DNA of 64,000 bases from Curtobacterium pusillum. Its GTDB lineage: Bacteria > Actinomycetota > Actinomycetes > Actinomycetales > Microbacteriaceae. Shown piece after piece: positions 36,208 through 45,178 of this stretch. Where the stretch lies: positions 186,001 to 250,000 of the forward strand of contig NZ_VEIY01000005.1 of assembly GCF_007680845.1 (NCBI RefSeq), written 5' to 3'. Position 1 is the stretch's first letter; the number at the start of each line of letters is the position of its first letter. The notes under the pieces are model-generated. The model ran no database searches, had not been told where the DNA came from, and saw only the letters and a program-made list of their open reading frames with translations. The position numbers and the translations under genes are program-made.

Positions 36208-37895
36208 GAGACTCCTTCTGAGGTGGCGAGGTGCCGGGATCGTCCCGGGATCGCGTCGAGCAGCGCACGCGTGTACTCGTGCTGCGGGTGGTGCAGGACC
36301 GCGGCGACCCCGCCGTGCTCGACCACGCGCCCGCCCCGGAGGACGGACACCTCGTGGGCGATGCGGCGGACCACGGCGAGGTCGTGCGAGATGAACAGGT
36401 AGGAGACCCCGAGTGCGTCCTGCAGCGTGGCGAGCAGCTCGAGGATCTGCGCCTGCACGGACACGTCGAGCGCCGAGACGGGTTCGTCGAGGACGATGAA
36501 CGACGGGTCGAGCGCGAGCGCCCGGGCGATGGCGACGCGCTGCCGCTGGCCGCCGGACAGCTCTGACGGCCGACGCCGCGCGGCGGAGGCGGGCAGGGCG
36601 ACGAGGTCGAGCAGCTCCGCGGCGCGGGCAGCACGCGAACGCCGGGTGCCGACGCCGAACGCCGCGAGCGGGTCGGCGATGATCGAGCCGACCGACAGCC
36701 GTGGGTGCAGTGCCGCGTACGGGTTCTGCTGCACGATCTGCGCGCGGCGCCGGTAGGCCCGCAAGCGCCCGCCGCGCGCGTCGGTCACGTCGTCGCCGTC
36801 GAACCGGACGGCGCCGGCATCGGCGCGTTCGAGCCCGAGCACCAGCCGCGCCGTGGTCGACTTGCCGGACCCGGACTCCCCCACCAGCGCGAGGGTGCGG
36901 CCGCGCGGGACGGTCACGTCGACGCCGTCGACGGCCGTCACACGGGCGAAGGACTTCCGCAGTCCGGTCGCGACGACGAGCGCTTCGCCGCTGTCGGACG
37001 GGAGGCGCGGTGCGGCCCCGTCGGCCGGGGACCGGTCCTCGACGCTGGTCGCCGTCACGGCCCGGCGCGCGTCGACGGCGCCCGTCACGTCGTCGAGGCT
37101 CGGGGCGGCGGCGATGAGCGCGCGGGTGTACGGCTCGCGGGGTGCGCCGAGCACCTCGGCGGGGGTGCCCTGCTCGACGATCCGCCCCTCGGACATCACG
37201 ACGATCCGGTCGGCCCGGTCGGCGGCGACCCCGAGGTCGTGCGTGATGAAGAGGACGCTCGTGCCCCGCTCGGCGACGAGCCGGTCGAGGTGGTCGAGGA
37301 TCGTCCGCTGGACCGTCACGTCGAGCGCGCTCGTCGGCTCGTCGGCGACCAGCAGCTCCGGGTCGCCGATGAGTGCGATGGCGATGAGCACGCGCTGCCG
37401 CATGCCGCCGGACAGCTCGTGCGGGTACTGCCGCGCGCGGAGGTCCGGCCGGTCGATGCCGGCGCGGCGCAGCTCCTCGACGGCACGCTCGTGCGCCTCG
37501 GCTCCGGTCGCGATGCCGTGGATCTCGAGCACCTCGGCGACCTGCGTACCGATCCTCGTGACGGGGTTGAGCGAGACGGTCGGGTCCTGCGGGACGAAGC
37601 CGATCCGGAGGCCGCGGACCGAGCGCACCTCGGCGTCGGACGCGGTGACCAGGTCGAGGCCTGCGGGACCGGCGGCCGTCCCGGCGAGCCGCACCGTGCC
37701 TCCCGTCAGCTCCGCCGCTGCGGGCAGGAGCCGCAGGACCGCGTGCGCCGTCGTCGACTTGCCGGACCCGGACTCGCCCACGATCGCGACCCGTTCGCCG
37801 CGGCCGACGTCGAGCGAGACCCCGTGCAGCGCGGTGCGCGCGTGCCGGCCGTGGCCGTAGGCGACGGTGAGGTCGCGGATGCTGAGGAGGCTCAT
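36204..37895 (-). CDS. Fused Dpp/Opp-type ABC ATPase with two nucleotide-binding domains
   Basis: 563 residues containing both ATPases of the transporter in one chain. Domain 1 (about 1-265) has GESGSGKST, LSGGMRQRV and LLVADEPTSALD. Domain 2 (about 305-555) has GESGSGKST, LSGGQRQRV and FIVLDEPVSALD. The linker contains AAPRLPSDSG, which is encoded by a half copy of the GGAGGCGCGG repeat (about 37000-37016), so the repeat appears to have entered the linker. The start ATG at 37895 overlaps the permease gene end (ATGA). Confidence 0.94.
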   Translation of the reverse strand: MSLLSIRDLTVAYGHGRHARTALHGVSLDVGRGERVAIVGESGSGKSTTAHAVLRLLPAAAELTGGTVRLAGTAAGPAGLDLVTASDAEVRSVRGLRIGFVPQDPTVSLNPVTRIGTQVAEVLEIHGIATGAEAHERAVEELRRAGIDRPDLRARQYPHELSGGMRQRVLIAIALIGDPELLVADEPTSALDVTVQRTILDHLDRLVAERGTSVLFITHDLGVAADRADRIVVMSEGRIVEQGTPAEVLGAPREPYTRALIAAAPSLDDVTGAVDARRAVTATSVEDRSPADGAAPRLPSDSGEALVVATGLRKSFARVTAVDGVDVTVPRGRTLALVGESGSGKSTTARLVLGLERADAGAVRFDGDDVTDARGGRLRAYRRRAQIVQQNPYAALHPRLSVGSIIADPLAAFGVGTRRSRAARAAELLDLVALPASAARRRPSELSGGQRQRVAIARALALDPSFIVLDEPVSALDVSVQAQILELLATLQDALGVSYLFISHDLAVVRRIAHEVSVLRGGRVVEHGGVAAVLHHPQHEYTRALLDAIPGRSRHLATSEGVS

Positions 37896-38794
37896 CGGAC
37901 CGCCCGCCGTTCGGTGTCGAGCGCGCGGGCGACGCGGTTGCCCGCGAGGACCGTGACCGCGATGACGAGACCCGGGATGGTCGTCAGCCACCACGACGTG
38001 GCGATGGAGTCGCGGCCGGTCGCCACGAGGGAGCCCCACTCCGGCGCCGGCGGCTGGGCGCCGTAGCCGAGGAAGCTCAGGCTCGAGACCGCGAGGATCG
38101 CGGTGCCGAACTCGAGTGCGGCGAGCACGAGCACCGGGCCGGCGGCGTTCGGCAGCACGTGCACGAGGAGCACCCGCCACCAGCGGTTCCCGTTCGCTGC
38201 CGCGGCCTCGACGTACAGGGCCGTGCGGACGCGGACGACCTCGGACCGCATGATCCGGGCGATGGTGGCGATGCTCGCGACACCGACCGCGACGGCGACG
38301 TTCACGGTGCCGAAGCCGAGCACGGTGACGATGGTGAGCGAGAGCAGCAGGCTCGGGATCGCGAGGAGGACGTCCGCGACCCGCATGAGCACGGTGTCGA
38401 CGACGCCGCCGACGAACCCGGCGACGAGCCCGACGAGCGACCCGCCGACGAGCCCGATGAGGATCGCGAGGATCGCGGCCTGCAGCGTCAGGGCGGTCCC
38501 GTGCACGACCCGGGCGTAGAGGTCCCGGCCGAGCTGGTCGGTGCCGAACCAGTGCGCGGCGTCGGGGGCGGTGAGCTTCACCGCCGGCTCGGCGGCGAGC
38601 GGGTCGTGCTGGGTGAGGAGCGCCGGTACGAGGGCGGCGAGGACGACGAGCGCGAGCCACACCACCGCGACGGTGAGGGTCGGGCGCGCGACGACGGCGC
38701 GGAGAGCTGCGGTCGGTCCGCCGTGGGTGCCGGGGAGCGCGTCGGCACCGAGCGGGGCGACGCGGCCGACGGCGAGCCGGGTGGTCTCGGTCAT
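37892..38794 (-). CDS. Dpp/Opp-type ABC permease (DppC-like)
   Basis: 300 residues. The N-terminal helix is followed by HWFGTDQLGRDLYARVVHGT, the hallmark of DppC/OppC subunits. The EAA-loop equivalent is YVEAAAANGNRWWRVLLVHVLPNAAGPVLV. It pairs with the next upstream permease in one channel. Start ATG 38794 overlaps the stop of that permease gene. Confidence 0.94.
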   Translation of the reverse strand: MTETTRLAVGRVAPLGADALPGTHGGPTAALRAVVARPTLTVAVVWLALVVLAALVPALLTQHDPLAAEPAVKLTAPDAAHWFGTDQLGRDLYARVVHGTALTLQAAILAILIGLVGGSLVGLVAGFVGGVVDTVLMRVADVLLAIPSLLLSLTIVTVLGFGTVNVAVAVGVASIATIARIMRSEVVRVRTALYVEAAAANGNRWWRVLLVHVLPNAAGPVLVLAALEFGTAILAVSSLSFLGYGAQPPAPEWGSLVATGRDSIATSWWLTTIPGLVIAVTVLAGNRVARALDTERRAVR

Positions 38795-39816
38795 GCGGGG
38801 ACCGCCTTCGGTTCGGAGTGGGTGCTCGCCCCGGGCGTACCCGCGCCGGGTGCCGCTCCGTCCTGCTCGCGGAGCCGTCGGCGGCTGCCGGCGAGCACCA
38901 CGCGCGGGTCGAGGAGCGGGTACACGAGGTCGACGACGAGGTTCACGACGACGAAGATCGCCGCGGCGACGAGCACGATGCCCTGGACGACGGGGATGTC
39001 CTGCCCCTGCACGGCCGTCGCGGTCACGCGGCCGAGGCCGGGGCGGGAGAACACGGTCTCGGTGACGACGGTGCCGGAGAAGAGCTGGCCGACGATGAGG
39101 CCGGTGACGGTGAGGGCCGGCAGTGCGGCGTTCTTCAGCGCGTGCCGGAGCTGCACCCGCCAGCGGCTCGCGCCCTTGGCGTACGCGGTGTCGACGTACG
39201 GTTCGCGGAGCGTCGCCACGAGGGACTTCGACAGCAGCTGGGCGATCGTGGCTCCGGTGGGGAGCGCCAGGGTGATCGCGGGGAGGACCACGGACGCGGG
39301 TCCCTCGCCGCCGAACGCCGGGAACACGTGCAGCCCGAACGAGAACCACTGCACGAGCAGCAGGGCGAACCAGAAGCCGGGGACGGCGACGCCGATCGGG
39401 GGCAGCTGGAGGAGGAACTGGCCGAGGGAGCGGTTCCGGGTCCACGTCGCGAGCACCGCGAGTCCGCCGCCGAACACGATCGCGAGGAGCAGGCCGGCGA
39501 CGGCGATCTGCACGGTCGGTCCGACGGCCTCGCCGATGACCTCGGTGACCGGACGCCCGACGCCGATCGAGCGGCCGAGGTCGCCCGTCAGGAGCGAGCC
39601 GAGGTGCTGGACGTACTGCACGAGGACCGGCTGGTCGAGCCCGTACTGGTGCCGGAGCTGGTCGAGCTGCGCCTGGGTCACGTCGGTGGCGTCCGGCCCG
39701 AGCATGATCCGGGCGGGGTCGCTCGGCAGGACGTACAGGACGAAGAACGAGATCGTCCACGCCGCCCAGAGCACGAGCACGGCCTGCCCGATGCGGGAGA
39801 GCACGTACCGGGTCAC
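38791..39816 (-). CDS. Dpp/Opp-type ABC permease (DppB-like)
   Basis: 341 residues. The N-terminus RIGQAVLVLWAAWTISFFVLYVLPSDPA and the segment LDQLRHQYGLDQPVLVQYV are typical of DppB/OppB. The EAA loop is YVDTAYAKGASRWRVQLRHALKNAALPALT. The C-terminal tail of about 30 residues is charged. The GTG at 39816 overlaps the stop of the LLM gene before it (GTGA). Confidence 0.93.
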   Translation of the reverse strand: MTRYVLSRIGQAVLVLWAAWTISFFVLYVLPSDPARIMLGPDATDVTQAQLDQLRHQYGLDQPVLVQYVQHLGSLLTGDLGRSIGVGRPVTEVIGEAVGPTVQIAVAGLLLAIVFGGGLAVLATWTRNRSLGQFLLQLPPIGVAVPGFWFALLLVQWFSFGLHVFPAFGGEGPASVVLPAITLALPTGATIAQLLSKSLVATLREPYVDTAYAKGASRWRVQLRHALKNAALPALTVTGLIVGQLFSGTVVTETVFSRPGLGRVTATAVQGQDIPVVQGIVLVAAAIFVVVNLVVDLVYPLLDPRVVLAGSRRRLREQDGAAPGAGTPGASTHSEPKAVPA

Positions 39817-40829
39817 GCCGCGACCACCGCCGGCAGCCAACCGAGCTCGGGCGCGACCCTCGCCGCGACGTCGGCGACGATCTGCTCGTACTCGTCGCCG
39901 GCGAACTCGTACGGCAGCTCGATGCGGAACTCGTCGACCTCGGCGAGGGTGGCGTCCTCGACGAGCTGCTCCACGATCTGCTCGGCGGGACCGACGAGGT
40001 CCGCGGAGAACAGGGTGCGACGAGGCCCCTGGGGAGCGGACTGGCGGGCGAGTCGCGATTCGTACCAGGACCGGTAGCGCTCTCGGGAGACCCGGTCGGC
40101 CGAGTCGGTCGGCACGACGCAGCGACCCCAGGCGACGCGGGGCGCGCGGCCCGACGGTAGCGCCGCCCGGTACGCGGCGAGCTGGTTCCGCTGCGCGGTC
40201 GCGTAGTCGTCGGTGCCCTCGCCCGAGGTGAGGTTGCCGATCAGCAGGTTGAGTCCGGCGCTGCCCGCGAACGCGGCCGAGCGCAGCGACCCGGCGCCGT
40301 ACCAGACACGGTCCACGAGCCCCGGGGCGTGCGGCTGCAGCCGCGGCCGCTGGACGTTGCCCGGGCTCTGGATGACGGTGTCCTCGTCGCCGAGGAACTC
40401 CCCGCGCAGGTTGTCGACGAACCGGGTGACCCGCCCGTAGCCGCGGTCGAAGGAGCGCCAGTCGCCGTCGAACACCAGGTCGCCGAGGATGTCCTCGTGC
40501 GGCGCGCTCGTCGACAGCCCGACCTGGACCCGCCCGTGGGACAGGACGTCGGCGAGCGAGAAGTCCTCGGCGAGGCGGAACGGGCTCTCCCAGCCGATCG
40601 GCACGACCGCGACGCCGAGCTCGATCGTGCTCGTGCGCTGCGACGCCGCCGCGAGGAACACCGCCGCCGACCCGATGCCGTGCTCGAGGTGGCGGTGGCG
40701 GACCCAGGCGCCGTCGACGCCGAGCCGCTCCGCCGTGGCGAACAGGTCGAGCGTCGCCTCGAGTCCCTCGACAGGGGCGTCGTCGTCGAAGTTCCCCGGG
40801 ACGAGGATGGACAGGCTCCGCACGGTCAT
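39813..40829 (-). CDS. LLM-class flavin-dependent oxidoreductase (3)
   Basis: 338 residues. Luciferase-like features are LDLFATAERLGVDGAWVRHRHLEHGI, FLAAASQRTSTIELGVAVVPIG and DVLSHGRVQVGLSTSAP. It is a distinct subtype from its five neighbours. Both ends overlap adjacent genes by 4 bases, so it is embedded in the operon between the DszA-like gene and the transporter. Confidence 0.9.
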   Translation of the reverse strand: MTVRSLSILVPGNFDDDAPVEGLEATLDLFATAERLGVDGAWVRHRHLEHGIGSAAVFLAAASQRTSTIELGVAVVPIGWESPFRLAEDFSLADVLSHGRVQVGLSTSAPHEDILGDLVFDGDWRSFDRGYGRVTRFVDNLRGEFLGDEDTVIQSPGNVQRPRLQPHAPGLVDRVWYGAGSLRSAAFAGSAGLNLLIGNLTSGEGTDDYATAQRNQLAAYRAALPSGRAPRVAWGRCVVPTDSADRVSRERYRSWYESRLARQSAPQGPRRTLFSADLVGPAEQIVEQLVEDATLAEVDEFRIELPYEFAGDEYEQIVADVAARVAPELGWLPAVVAA

Positions 40830-42193
40830 GCCGACACTGCCTGGCGCTGGGTGATGGTCCCCGGCAGGCCGAGCGTCTCGCGGAGGGTCGCGCCCTCGTC
40901 GTACGACTCCCGGTACACCCCGCGCTCCTGCAGCAGCGGGACGACCCGGTCGACGAATTCGTCGAGGCCGTAGGGGTTCGTGTGCGGGACGACGACGAAG
41001 CCGTCGGTCGCGCGCTCCTGGACGTACCGGTCGATCTCGGCGGCGATGTGCTCGGGCGTGCCGACGAAGCCGCCGCGGGTCGACACCTGGATGACGAGCT
41101 CGCGGATCGACAGGTGCTCGGCCTCGGCCAGGTCGCGCCAGGACTGCACGAGCGCCGGCACGTCACGGGTGTGCCGCGCACGACCGCGGGTGATCGCCGC
41201 GCCCTCGTAGTCCGGATCGACCTCGGGCAGCGGGCCGTCGACGTCGTACGAGGACAGGTCGCGGTTCCAGACCTGCTCGAGGAACGCGATCGCGGTCGCC
41301 GGGCTGACCTGGGCACGGCGGATCGCGCGGGACCGCTCCTCGGCGTCGGCCGCGGTGTCCCCGATCGTGAAGGTCGCGCCGGGCAGGATGTGCAGCTCGT
41401 CCTTCGACCGGCCGACCCGCTCGAGGCGCTCGGTGATGTCCCGGTAGTACGTCTGCGCGTCCTCGAACTCGGTGTGCAGCGAGAAGATCACCTCGGCGTG
41501 CCGGGCGGCGAGGTCGCGACCCTCGTCGGAGTCGCCCGCCTGCACGACCACGGGGTGGCCCTGCGGGCTCCGCGGCACCGGGAACGTCCCGGTGACGTCG
41601 AACTGCGGGCCGTGGTGGTCGACGTCGCGGATCCGGGAGCGGTCCGCGAAGCTGCCGCCCGCTGCGGCGTTCGCCACGACGGCGTCAGACTCCCACGAGT
41701 CCCAGAGCTCACGGGACAGCTCGATGAACTCCGCGGCCCGGGTGTAGCGCTCGGCGTGTTCGAGGAACCCGCCACGGCGGAAGTTCGCACCGTGGAAGGC
41801 GTCCGAGCTCGTCACCACGTTCCAGCCGGCGCGGCCGTCGGTGAGGTGGTCGAGCGTCGCGAGCTGCTTCGCGAGCTCGAGCGGCTCGTTGAACGTCGTC
41901 TGCAGGGTGCCGACGAGCCCGATGTGCTCGGTGGCCCCGGCGAGGGCGGCCAGGATCGCGAGCGTGTTCGGGCGCCCGACGACGTCGAGGTCGTGGATGC
42001 GGCCCTTCTGCTCGCGCAGCCGCAGGCCCTCGGCGAGGAACAGGTAGTCGAAGAACCCGCGCTCGGCGTTCCGGGCGAAGTGCTCGAACGACGAGAACGC
42101 GATCTGGCTCTCGGCCCGGTCGTCGCTCCAGATGGTCGTGTTGTTGACGCCAGGGAAGTGGGCGGCGAGGTGGACCTGACGCTTGGTGCTCAT
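40826..42193 (-). CDS. NtaA/SnaA/DszA-family FMN-dependent monooxygenase (4)
   Basis: 455 residues, the full length for the NtaA/SnaA/DszA family. Marks include QIAFSSFEHFARNAERGFFDYLFLAEG, TTFNEPLELAKQLATLDHLTDGRAGWNVVTS and GGFLEHAERYTRAAEFIELSRELWDSW. The SPQGHPVVVQAGDSDEGRDLAARHAEVIF segment is also present. Such enzymes need a separate flavin reductase and cleave C-N or C-S bonds. No reductase gene is visible in the window. Confidence 0.93.
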   Translation of the reverse strand: MSTKRQVHLAAHFPGVNNTTIWSDDRAESQIAFSSFEHFARNAERGFFDYLFLAEGLRLREQKGRIHDLDVVGRPNTLAILAALAGATEHIGLVGTLQTTFNEPLELAKQLATLDHLTDGRAGWNVVTSSDAFHGANFRRGGFLEHAERYTRAAEFIELSRELWDSWESDAVVANAAAGGSFADRSRIRDVDHHGPQFDVTGTFPVPRSPQGHPVVVQAGDSDEGRDLAARHAEVIFSLHTEFEDAQTYYRDITERLERVGRSKDELHILPGATFTIGDTAADAEERSRAIRRAQVSPATAIAFLEQVWNRDLSSYDVDGPLPEVDPDYEGAAITRGRARHTRDVPALVQSWRDLAEAEHLSIRELVIQVSTRGGFVGTPEHIAAEIDRYVQERATDGFVVVPHTNPYGLDEFVDRVVPLLQERGVYRESYDEGATLRETLGLPGTITQRQAVSA

Positions 42194-43386
42194 GCTGAGA
42201 CCTCCACGGGAGCGGGACCGGAGACGGACGCGTACCGGCTGACCGCCGGGGCGATGCCGAGCCGCGTGCGCAGGTCGGCGGTGGGACGCGAGGCCACGTC
42301 GGCGCGGAGGCCGGCCGTGACGAGCGCGGGGACGAGCTGCCGCGCGATCGCGGTGCTGTCCACGGGGATGCGGAGGGGACGGAGGCGGACGCCGGCGAAG
42401 CCGAGGCCTCGGAGGTCGCCGATCAGCGACACGAGTTCCGGGACGGTGGTCGCGAGGACGGACGTGTCGGAGACGTCCGCGTACGGCGTGCCGGCGGCCT
42501 CGTCGAGGGCGGCGAGCTCGTCGGCCGCGGCAGCGGGCGACGATCCGATGAGCACCGCGAGGTCGGCGAGGACCGGGCGACGGACGTCGGAGCCGGCCGC
42601 CTGCTCGAGGTGCCGGATCTCCGACAGCAGCTCCCGCGCCTCCCGGCCGTCGAAGCCGGGCGTGACCAGCACGACGTCCGCGGTGTCGACGGCGAACGCG
42701 GCCGCGTCCGACCGGTGCGCCAGCGAGAAGACCGGCGGCCGGCCCTGCGGCGATCGCGGCACGATCGACGCGCCGTGTACCGAGACGTGCTCGCCGACGA
42801 ACTCGGCGTTGTGGATCCGGTCCCGGTCGATGAAGCGGCCGGTCGTGACGTCGCGGATGATCGCGTCGTCGTCCCAGCTGTCCCAGAGGCGGGAGACGAC
42901 CTCGGCGACCTCCCGCGCCTCCGCGAAGAGGGTCGACACGTCGTCGCCGCCGGGGCGGCGGCCGAAGAGCGCGGCCTCGCGGGTCGTCGGGCTCACCTGG
43001 ATCCGCCAGCCGGCCCGGCCGAGCGAGACGTGGTCGAGGGTCTGGAGGCCCGTGGCGACGTGGAACGGTTCGGTGTGCGTCACCGAGACGGTCGGGACCA
43101 GACCGAGCGCGCGGGTCGCGGGGGCGACCGCGTTCGCGACGAGGAGGGCGTCGAGGCGGCCGACGACGGTGGTCGTGTCGAGGTCGCCGGACGAATCCAC
43201 CGGGCCGGCGGTGAAGGAGTCCTCGATCGTGACGGCGTCGACGCCGAGACGGTCCTGCTCGACGACGACGTCGCGCCAGTGCCGGAGGCTGGTGAGTCGC
43301 TGCGCCGCGGGGCCGGCGGTGCGCCAGCCGGCGGGGTGCCAGCCAGCGCCCTGCAGGGCGGTGACGAGGGTGGTGCGGTCGGGCAT
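42190..43386 (-). CDS. LLM-class flavin-dependent monooxygenase (5), divergent DszA-like
   Basis: 398 residues. The same landmarks as the DszA group are present but more divergent: DHVSLGRAGWRIQVSPT, EVVSRLWDSWDDDAIIRDVTTGRFIDRDRIHN and RSPQGRPPVFSLAHRSDAAAFAV. The N-terminal part is unusually short. A GGAGAG site precedes the ATG, and the end overlaps the next gene by 4 bases. Confidence 0.88.
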   Translation of the reverse strand: MPDRTTLVTALQGAGWHPAGWRTAGPAAQRLTSLRHWRDVVVEQDRLGVDAVTIEDSFTAGPVDSSGDLDTTTVVGRLDALLVANAVAPATRALGLVPTVSVTHTEPFHVATGLQTLDHVSLGRAGWRIQVSPTTREAALFGRRPGGDDVSTLFAEAREVAEVVSRLWDSWDDDAIIRDVTTGRFIDRDRIHNAEFVGEHVSVHGASIVPRSPQGRPPVFSLAHRSDAAAFAVDTADVVLVTPGFDGREARELLSEIRHLEQAAGSDVRRPVLADLAVLIGSSPAAAADELAALDEAAGTPYADVSDTSVLATTVPELVSLIGDLRGLGFAGVRLRPLRIPVDSTAIARQLVPALVTAGLRADVASRPTADLRTRLGIAPAVSRYASVSGPAPVEVSA

Positions 43387-43417
43387 GGGTGCGCTCTCCG
43401 TCGTGGGTGTGCGGTGG

Positions 43418-43777
43418 TCAGTGCTCGTGCGGGGCGGGGGCGGCGGCGTCGGCGCCGAACTTGAAGCCGAGGCGGCCGTGGGCGAACCCGCCGCCGGCGC
43501 GGATCGCCGTGGCGACCCAGGCGGCCTCGGCGAGCTCGGCCTCGTTCGCGCCGGCCTTGACCGCGCGCTGGCTGTGGCCGTCGATGCAGTAGACGCACTG
43601 CGTGGTGATGCCGACGGCGAGGGCGATGAGCTCCCGGTACTTCAGCGGGATCTCGCGCCCCTCGGCCTGGAACACCGACTCGTCGAACTGCACGAACGCC
43701 TTGAGGATGTCCGGGGTCTGCTGCTTGTAGACCTTCGTGAAGGTCTTGTCGTGCTCGCGGTCGAGGTAGTCGGTCAT
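43418..43777 (-). CDS. AhpD-like/carboxymuconolactone decarboxylase-family protein
   Basis: 119 residues. The redox motif CVYCIDGHSQRAVKAG (C-x2-C-x3-H) with the preceding ELIALAVGI matches the AhpD core family, so a peroxidase or disulfide-relay role is more likely than a decarboxylase. TAGCGT seven bases before the ATG suggests its own leaderless promoter inside the cluster, and the GTTGCG-type repeats at 43813-43856 lie just upstream. Confidence 0.92.
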   Translation of the reverse strand: MTDYLDREHDKTFTKVYKQQTPDILKAFVQFDESVFQAEGREIPLKYRELIALAVGITTQCVYCIDGHSQRAVKAGANEAELAEAAWVATAIRAGGGFAHGRLGFKFGADAAAPAPHEH

Positions 43778-43867
43778 GACGGCGACGCTATGACCGGTCG
43801 GGCCCCGGGGCGACGGGTGTTGCGGAGCGTGAACGGGCGTTGCGCCGTGTGACGAGGAGTCTCTGTC

Positions 43868-43891
43868 CCGTGACGTCACGCGGCGTCACGG
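43868..43891. terminator. CCGTGACG/CGTCACGG hairpin at the end of monooxygenase gene 6
   Basis: 8-base perfect arms around an 8-base centre lie at the 3' end of the gene ending at 43886. The hairpin may attenuate read-through into the AhpD-like gene. Confidence 0.4.
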
Positions 43892-45178
43892 AGCGGGTGG
43901 GAGTCCTCGTCGACGCGCGGCGAGGCGGCCGCGCAGCGTCACGTCCTCGTACTCGCGGTGGAAGACACCGCGGCGCTGCAGGATCGGCACGAGCTCGTCG
44001 ACCACCGTCTCGAGGCCCCGCGGGAACTCGTCGATCATCAGGTTGAACCCGTCGGCCGCGCCGGTCCGGTACCACTCCTCGATCGTGTCGGCCGCCTGCT
44101 CCGGCGTCCCCACCACGATGCGCGCGCCGTACCCGCCGAAGCCGCGCAGGACCTCCCGGAGGGACGTGTTGTGCGACCGGACCCACCGGACGACGGTCTC
44201 GTGGTACCCGAGCGAGGGGCCGTAGGTGACCGGATTGACCTCGCGGTCGAGGATCGCCGTCGGGATCGGCGCGTCCGGGTCGAGGCCGCCGAGGTCGGCG
44301 TCGAGGTGCGTCCCGAGCGCCCGCAGCGAGTACCCGTCCGGCGCGAGGGCCTCGAGTTCGTCGAACCGACGCTGCGCCTCGGCCTCGGTGCTCCCGAGCA
44401 CGAGCGACAGGCCCGGGACGATCGTCACGTCCGCCGGGTCCCGGCCGTACGTGGCCGCCGCCTGCTTGACGGCACGGTAGTGCTCCCGGGCGGGCTCGGG
44501 CGTGAGCTCGACCGCGAAGACCCCCTCGGCGACGCGAGCGGCGAGGTCCCGGCCGTGCGGCGACCCACCCGCCTGGAACACGACGGGGTGGCCCTGTGCG
44601 GACGGCGGGACGGCGATCGCTCCCCGGAACCCGGTGAACTCGCCGTGGTGGTCCACGGGTTCTCCGGTCGCGGCCGACCGCCAGAGCGCCTGGACGAGGT
44701 CGACCACCTCCCCCGCTCGGGCGTACCGTTCGGGCCGCTCCGGGTTCGTCTCCACCCCGAAGTTCGCCGACACGGACCGGTCGTAGGTCGTGACCGCGTT
44801 CCATGCCACGCGTCCGCCGGACAGGGTGTCGAGCGACAGCAGCCGCTCGGCGAGGTCGACCGGGTCGTTGTAGGTGGTCGACGCGGTGCCGACGAGCCCG
44901 AGGTGGGTCGTCGCTCCGGCCATCACGCCGAGGGCGACGAAGGGCTCCAGCAGCCCGTACGCACGGACGTTCGGGTCGGAGAGCGCCGGGTGGTCGGCGA
45001 GGAAGACCATGTCGAGGAGTCCGCGCTCGGCCGTGCGGCCGAGGTCCTCCCAGAACCGCGCGGTGAGCAGGTCGGTCGGCTCGACGTCCTGCGTGCGCCA
45101 GGCCGCCGGCCGTTGGCCGAACCCCTGCAGGTTGACGCCGAGGACGAGGCCGGCGTCGGCGTCGGCTGCCGCCGTCAC
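43886..45178 (-). CDS. NtaA/SnaA/DszA-family FMN-dependent monooxygenase (6)
   Basis: 430 residues. Clear family landmarks are DLGRTAERGLLDMVFLADHPAL, TTYNDPVDLAERLLSLDTLSGGRVAWNAVTTYD, NPERPERYARAGEVVDLVQALW and SAQGHPVVFQAGGSPHGRDLAARVAEGVF. The GTG at 45178 overlaps the stop of the shortened paralogue (GTGA). It is probably a second C-S or C-N cleaving monooxygenase of the cluster. Confidence 0.92.
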   Translation of the reverse strand: MTAAADADAGLVLGVNLQGFGQRPAAWRTQDVEPTDLLTARFWEDLGRTAERGLLDMVFLADHPALSDPNVRAYGLLEPFVALGVMAGATTHLGLVGTASTTYNDPVDLAERLLSLDTLSGGRVAWNAVTTYDRSVSANFGVETNPERPERYARAGEVVDLVQALWRSAATGEPVDHHGEFTGFRGAIAVPPSAQGHPVVFQAGGSPHGRDLAARVAEGVFAVELTPEPAREHYRAVKQAAATYGRDPADVTIVPGLSLVLGSTEAEAQRRFDELEALAPDGYSLRALGTHLDADLGGLDPDAPIPTAILDREVNPVTYGPSLGYHETVVRWVRSHNTSLREVLRGFGGYGARIVVGTPEQAADTIEEWYRTGAADGFNLMIDEFPRGLETVVDELVPILQRRGVFHREYEDVTLRGRLAARRRGLPPAP

